From the NCBI GenBank assembly GCA_003519545.1, contig DOWN01000299.1:1-7569 (forward strand): 7,569 nt of DNA, in the 5' to 3' direction. The notes below the pieces were generated by a model. That model did no database searches. It was not told where the DNA came from and saw nothing but the letters and a program-made list of their open reading frames with translations. The position numbers and the translations under genes were made by a program. Source of the stretch: Bacteroidota bacterium. Lineage in GTDB: Bacteria > Bacteroidota > Ignavibacteria > Tepidaquicellales > Tepidaquicellaceae. Positions 6,001 to 7,569 of the stretch are shown piece by piece. How positions within the stretch are numbered: the stretch's first letter is position 1; the number at the start of each line of letters is the position of its first letter.

Positions 6001-7569
6001 GAAACCAATAATGATACTTCCATATCTCTTGTTGATGTAAAATTTAAAACTCTGTTAAACTTTTCAGGTGCTGGAATAAATAATTTTGAAATTGGCAGTA
6101 ATTATCAATTGGGATATTTAAATGCTCCTAATGAATATACTAGCAGCGGTTATTTTGAAAATATTATTGATTTAACTCAACTTATCCGTAATGAAATAAT
6201 TGTGGAAGATAATCCTTTCCAGGGATTAACATTTGATGTTGAACCAAACGGTGATTATATTGAAATACCAAGTCAGCATTATATAATTGATTTGCAAAAT
6301 AATGAATCAGCACAAACTTGGTGTGAAAGAAGAAATATGAAATTAATTGTTTCAGGATTAAAAAGATCAATAAGAAGATATTATATTTACGAATACTCAT
6401 ATCCAACTATTAAAAACACTTATGACGATACAAACAATATTGTAACTTCGCAGACAAAGATTGCTCAAACTGATATGTATAAAAAAACTCAAAATATATT
6501 TGATGGATTTTACAGATTATCCAAATCAAGATTGTGGACGAGTTCAACGGAATATGACAGTTCTCAGATAAAATATAACTATTTGGATATGAAGTCAGAA
6601 ACTATAGATGGGAAAAATAATAGCACTAAATTTTCATATAGCGAATTGTTAACTTTGGATAGAACGATAAATGCTGATAATTCTATGAAACTTGACTCTA
6701 CATATTTTCAGGAAAATTTATCATATACATTCGGTACCGTTTCAGGATTAATAAATGTAAACTTATTCACAGATGAAACAGGGAGAAAATATATTAAATA
6801 TTTGGATGCAGTTGGAAATTTAAGAAGAGAAGTAAGATTTGCAGAAGTTGGAAATCCGGGTTCATCGAATGTAGAGGAATTAATTACTGATTATAAGCTT
6901 GATGATTTATACAGAGTTATTGAAGTTCGAACTCCTGAAGATAAAAGAATTTATTATACTTACGATGGTTTCGGAAGACAAAGTTCAAGAACTGCACCTG
7001 ATAATGGGGAGGTTAAATTTATTTATGATAAAAATGATAATGTAATTTATTCACAGGATAAAAATCAGGCACAAACAGGATTGAACGTTTGGACTTATAG
7101 AACTTTTGACGGATTAAACAGAATGTTGATTTTAGGAACATCTCCACAAAGCGGACCTCAACCGGATTTTTCAAATCTAACTGATGAACAGGTTCAGACT
7201 GATGGTCCATATTTTTACGACTCAACAAATTTGTTAACAGTTAATGTATATGATACAATTGCAAATAAGACAGTTGATATTTTTGATAATATACCATCCG
7301 ATTATTATACAGGAGTTTGGAGCAACAACACACGAGGTAATATAGTAGTTACTGCTTATCGGACAGTTGCAAGTGAAAACTGGGGATTTAAATGGTATAG
7401 ATATGACGCAAGAGGCAGAGTAATAAAGATGTGGCATCAGATAGACGGTATGGGAACCAAAGTAACTGAATATGATTATAACTCATCAAATCAAATGATA
7501 TACACGAACTATCAACCGGGAGGTGGTGATTACAACCTTACAAGAAATATGCTTGACGATGCAGGTCGG
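2956..7569 (+). CDS. Giant exported YD/RHS-repeat protein, 3'-partial (1538 codons seen)
   Basis: A single uninterrupted frame runs to the right edge with no stop, so the protein exceeds 1538 residues. The ATG at 2956 is the first possible start, since TAA at 2944 lies in frame. Residues 1-19 form a Sec signal peptide (Lys2, a hydrophobic core, ALLA before the likely cut). Residues 83-113 (NGNLQYSIPLFDIKG, then LNINMTLNYNGS) match the entry segment of RHS/SpvB-like shells. LMDGSGVTYIF (267-277) and FLLKKIKDRYGREITLQYN (301-319) are RHS-like strands. The middle is rich in Tyr, Asn and Ser, with another YD-like element at DPLGNKTNFYY (789-799). A candidate beta-sandwich module spans about 960-1135, and YD repeats run from about 1207 to the end. 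Close cysteine pairs (220/229, 511/517) suit an extracytoplasmic protein. RHS shells typically enclose or present a variable C-terminal domain; that part, and any sorting signal, is outside the window. Codon use is strongly AT-rich. Confidence 0.88.
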   Translation, partial: MKSLTALIVPFIFITALLANIISEGNYHNLQEISKINSIVLDSLEDNSSNSGPLDASGMFNERGFYGSNSASINENEIISNFNGNLQYSIPLFDIKGAGDLNINMTLNYNGSVGHKIVCGRANSQVTGDLKMYNISVPSWIVGVNGYAVQMTNYETNFFTSSPTSTTISNDNVRLLANGYHITDEFRAYSDGLEVRVFVMRADGSVLTLKRVDSENPSNCSQSLYAEDCYIGEFYSEDKQNYTRAFLEFMENDNYINPAYRNRRMYLMDGSGVTYIFEEEKPVYLDYPVNSNNPATKPQNFLLKKIKDRYGREITLQYNAGVYGRAIFTNLTTNYDETNIGTFYGASYLPSFANGFRISGNEKTYRFLFDQTTYLKTDGFHRPVITEIKNPVNDVIAIDYGLSYQRIATNIYNPYNLSAYNVTCSLNVLKRMSSFQNYNGGIYTYSYPSGTNSLSINMKPGDNYKIKSNSSAYYKGVGRDMFFVNMLSSVTYNPTGTNYTKTSNFNYNFVCNRGENCNIILVDTNDEYSTTRSNIANNKPSWDSTPSTFNTLYKYRQFPISASANIELPPDFEGYTKLTEERNFLTNYENPFRKIEYTFIKAQSNGIYKNSSFLDTGITETFDLTGSDPISKHNSFIYEFESTPITDLHSNNPIKKKIEKDNFYNSTEIFYKNLYTEVYYYKDAVYYPSFPTRYDTSKFYVLNLPDTILRKNSTGTVLSRMQYEYASGNFNSNGYIAQLLKEKVFSVGTNQGIKEKKYYYNKQDTVGIWLFGQEGYKPATEGSIRMTEDPLGNKTNFYYHNIYKSQNNVEGDFNYDIQTDEMENPGVVSYRKVLTNNTILRDSTGKWSDLRMPVRTDNYIKSDYKITSYSNYTMDGIPDEQISYNNYYNYFRYDAINRIREGVLPYDFTIENEQEVIDTVYETVNYELFPSAVGGYSYVKTNSAYYPLDTNCNVGQGWSGQFQLFRYEFETPGGDPEAPIYENNIPLIKFNIPDVDSLVDITSAQFVISPMRFKRETNNDTSISLVDVKFKTLLNFSGAGINNFEIGSNYQLGYLNAPNEYTSSGYFENIIDLTQLIRNEIIVEDNPFQGLTFDVEPNGDYIEIPSQHYIIDLQNNESAQTWCERRNMKLIVSGLKRSIRRYYIYEYSYPTIKNTYDDTNNIVTSQTKIAQTDMYKKTQNIFDGFYRLSKSRLWTSSTEYDSSQIKYNYLDMKSETIDGKNNSTKFSYSELLTLDRTINADNSMKLDSTYFQENLSYTFGTVSGLINVNLFTDETGRKYIKYLDAVGNLRREVRFAEVGNPGSSNVEELITDYKLDDLYRVIEVRTPEDKRIYYTYDGFGRQSSRTAPDNGEVKFIYDKNDNVIYSQDKNQAQTGLNVWTYRTFDGLNRMLILGTSPQSGPQPDFSNLTDEQVQTDGPYFYDSTNLLTVNVYDTIANKTVDIFDNIPSDYYTGVWSNNTRGNIVVTAYRTVASENWGFKWYRYDARGRVIKMWHQIDGMGTKVTEYDYNSSNQMIYTNYQPGGGDYNLTRNMLDDAGR
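5833..6360 (+). other. Candidate DNRLRE-like beta-sandwich module inside the RHS-type protein
   Basis: Residues about 960-1135 interrupt the RHS-like pattern. They contain IPLIKFNIPDVDSLVDITSA, then beta-like strands, IIDLTQLI and FQGLTFDVEPNGDYIEI. The order of a phenylalanine-containing opening strand, 'sA-x-F-x-I' and a later 'v-dlT-li ... gltf' resembles DNRLRE-type modules, which commonly occur next to RHS repeats in secreted proteins. This is recognition by pattern only; another jelly-roll family is equally possible. Confidence 0.4.
6763..7569 (+). repeat. YD-repeat block of the RHS-type protein
   Basis: Degenerate YD repeats follow one another in the protein: YLDAVGNLRREV (1282-1293), YKLDDLYRVIEV (1313-1324), YYTYDGFGRQSSR (1333-1345), FIYDKNDNVIYSQD (1355-1368), FDGLNRMLIL (1384-1393) and WYRYDARGRVIKM (1480-1492). 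Spacings of about 20-50 residues, with Y/F-D-x-x-G/N-R/N as the core, are typical of RHS shells. An earlier YD-like element sits at 1207-1228. The block is still running at the window edge. Confidence 0.8.

Noticed and set aside
6182..7437. Three - strand open frames of 67-74 aa (6182-6406, 7019-7228, 7234-7437)
   Set aside because: All are antisense to the continuous RHS-type frame, whose protein pattern (YD repeats) is clear. Their sequences are low-complexity.

Overview
The window is AT-rich throughout. It carries one tRNA gene, three complete protein-coding genes and the first 1538 codons of a very large fourth gene, all on the + strand. Several signs point to a member of Bacteroidota or a close relative such as Ignavibacteria. 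None of the protein starts has a clear Shine-Dalgarno sequence. The box just upstream of the tRNA is TATATTTG, which fits the Bacteroidota -7 consensus TAnnTTTG exactly. The intergenic spaces hold short GC-rich palindromic repeats of the TCCCGACTTG and TCATTGCGG kinds. The large gene looks like the huge secreted YD/RHS-type proteins common in that group. The placement is inference; no rRNA or marker protein is present.

Layout: (1) Positions 1-1089 hold the tail of an unseen upstream region, a terminator-like hairpin (21-57) and a two-gene cluster. The first gene (68-547) encodes a small membrane-anchored protein and the second (565-1089) a soluble protein; I recognise neither family. The frame of the first gene stays open to the left edge, so its start is uncertain. 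(2) Positions 1090-1486 are non-coding and hold two diverged copies of a composite palindromic repeat. (3) A complete tRNA-Leu with anticodon GAG and encoded CCA lies at 1487-1572. (4) A RhuM-Fic fusion gene (1633-2601) is followed by a good intrinsic terminator. (5) Positions 2651-2955 are non-coding, with another repeat remnant, a pair of mutually exclusive hairpins and at best a weak promoter. (6) From 2956 to the right edge runs a single open frame for an exported YD/RHS-type protein. It has a signal peptide, an N-terminal RHS-like entry region, a long Tyr/Asn-rich middle, a candidate beta-sandwich module and a block of YD repeats that continues beyond the window.

The genes do not form one pathway. 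The region reads as an accessory locus: a Fic-type enzyme fused to a DNA-binding-like RhuM domain sits next to a tRNA, beside a large surface or secreted RHS protein whose variable C-terminal end lies outside the window. The part of the RHS gene that would reveal a toxin tip and its immunity partner is missing, so any claim of a toxin system here is inference.
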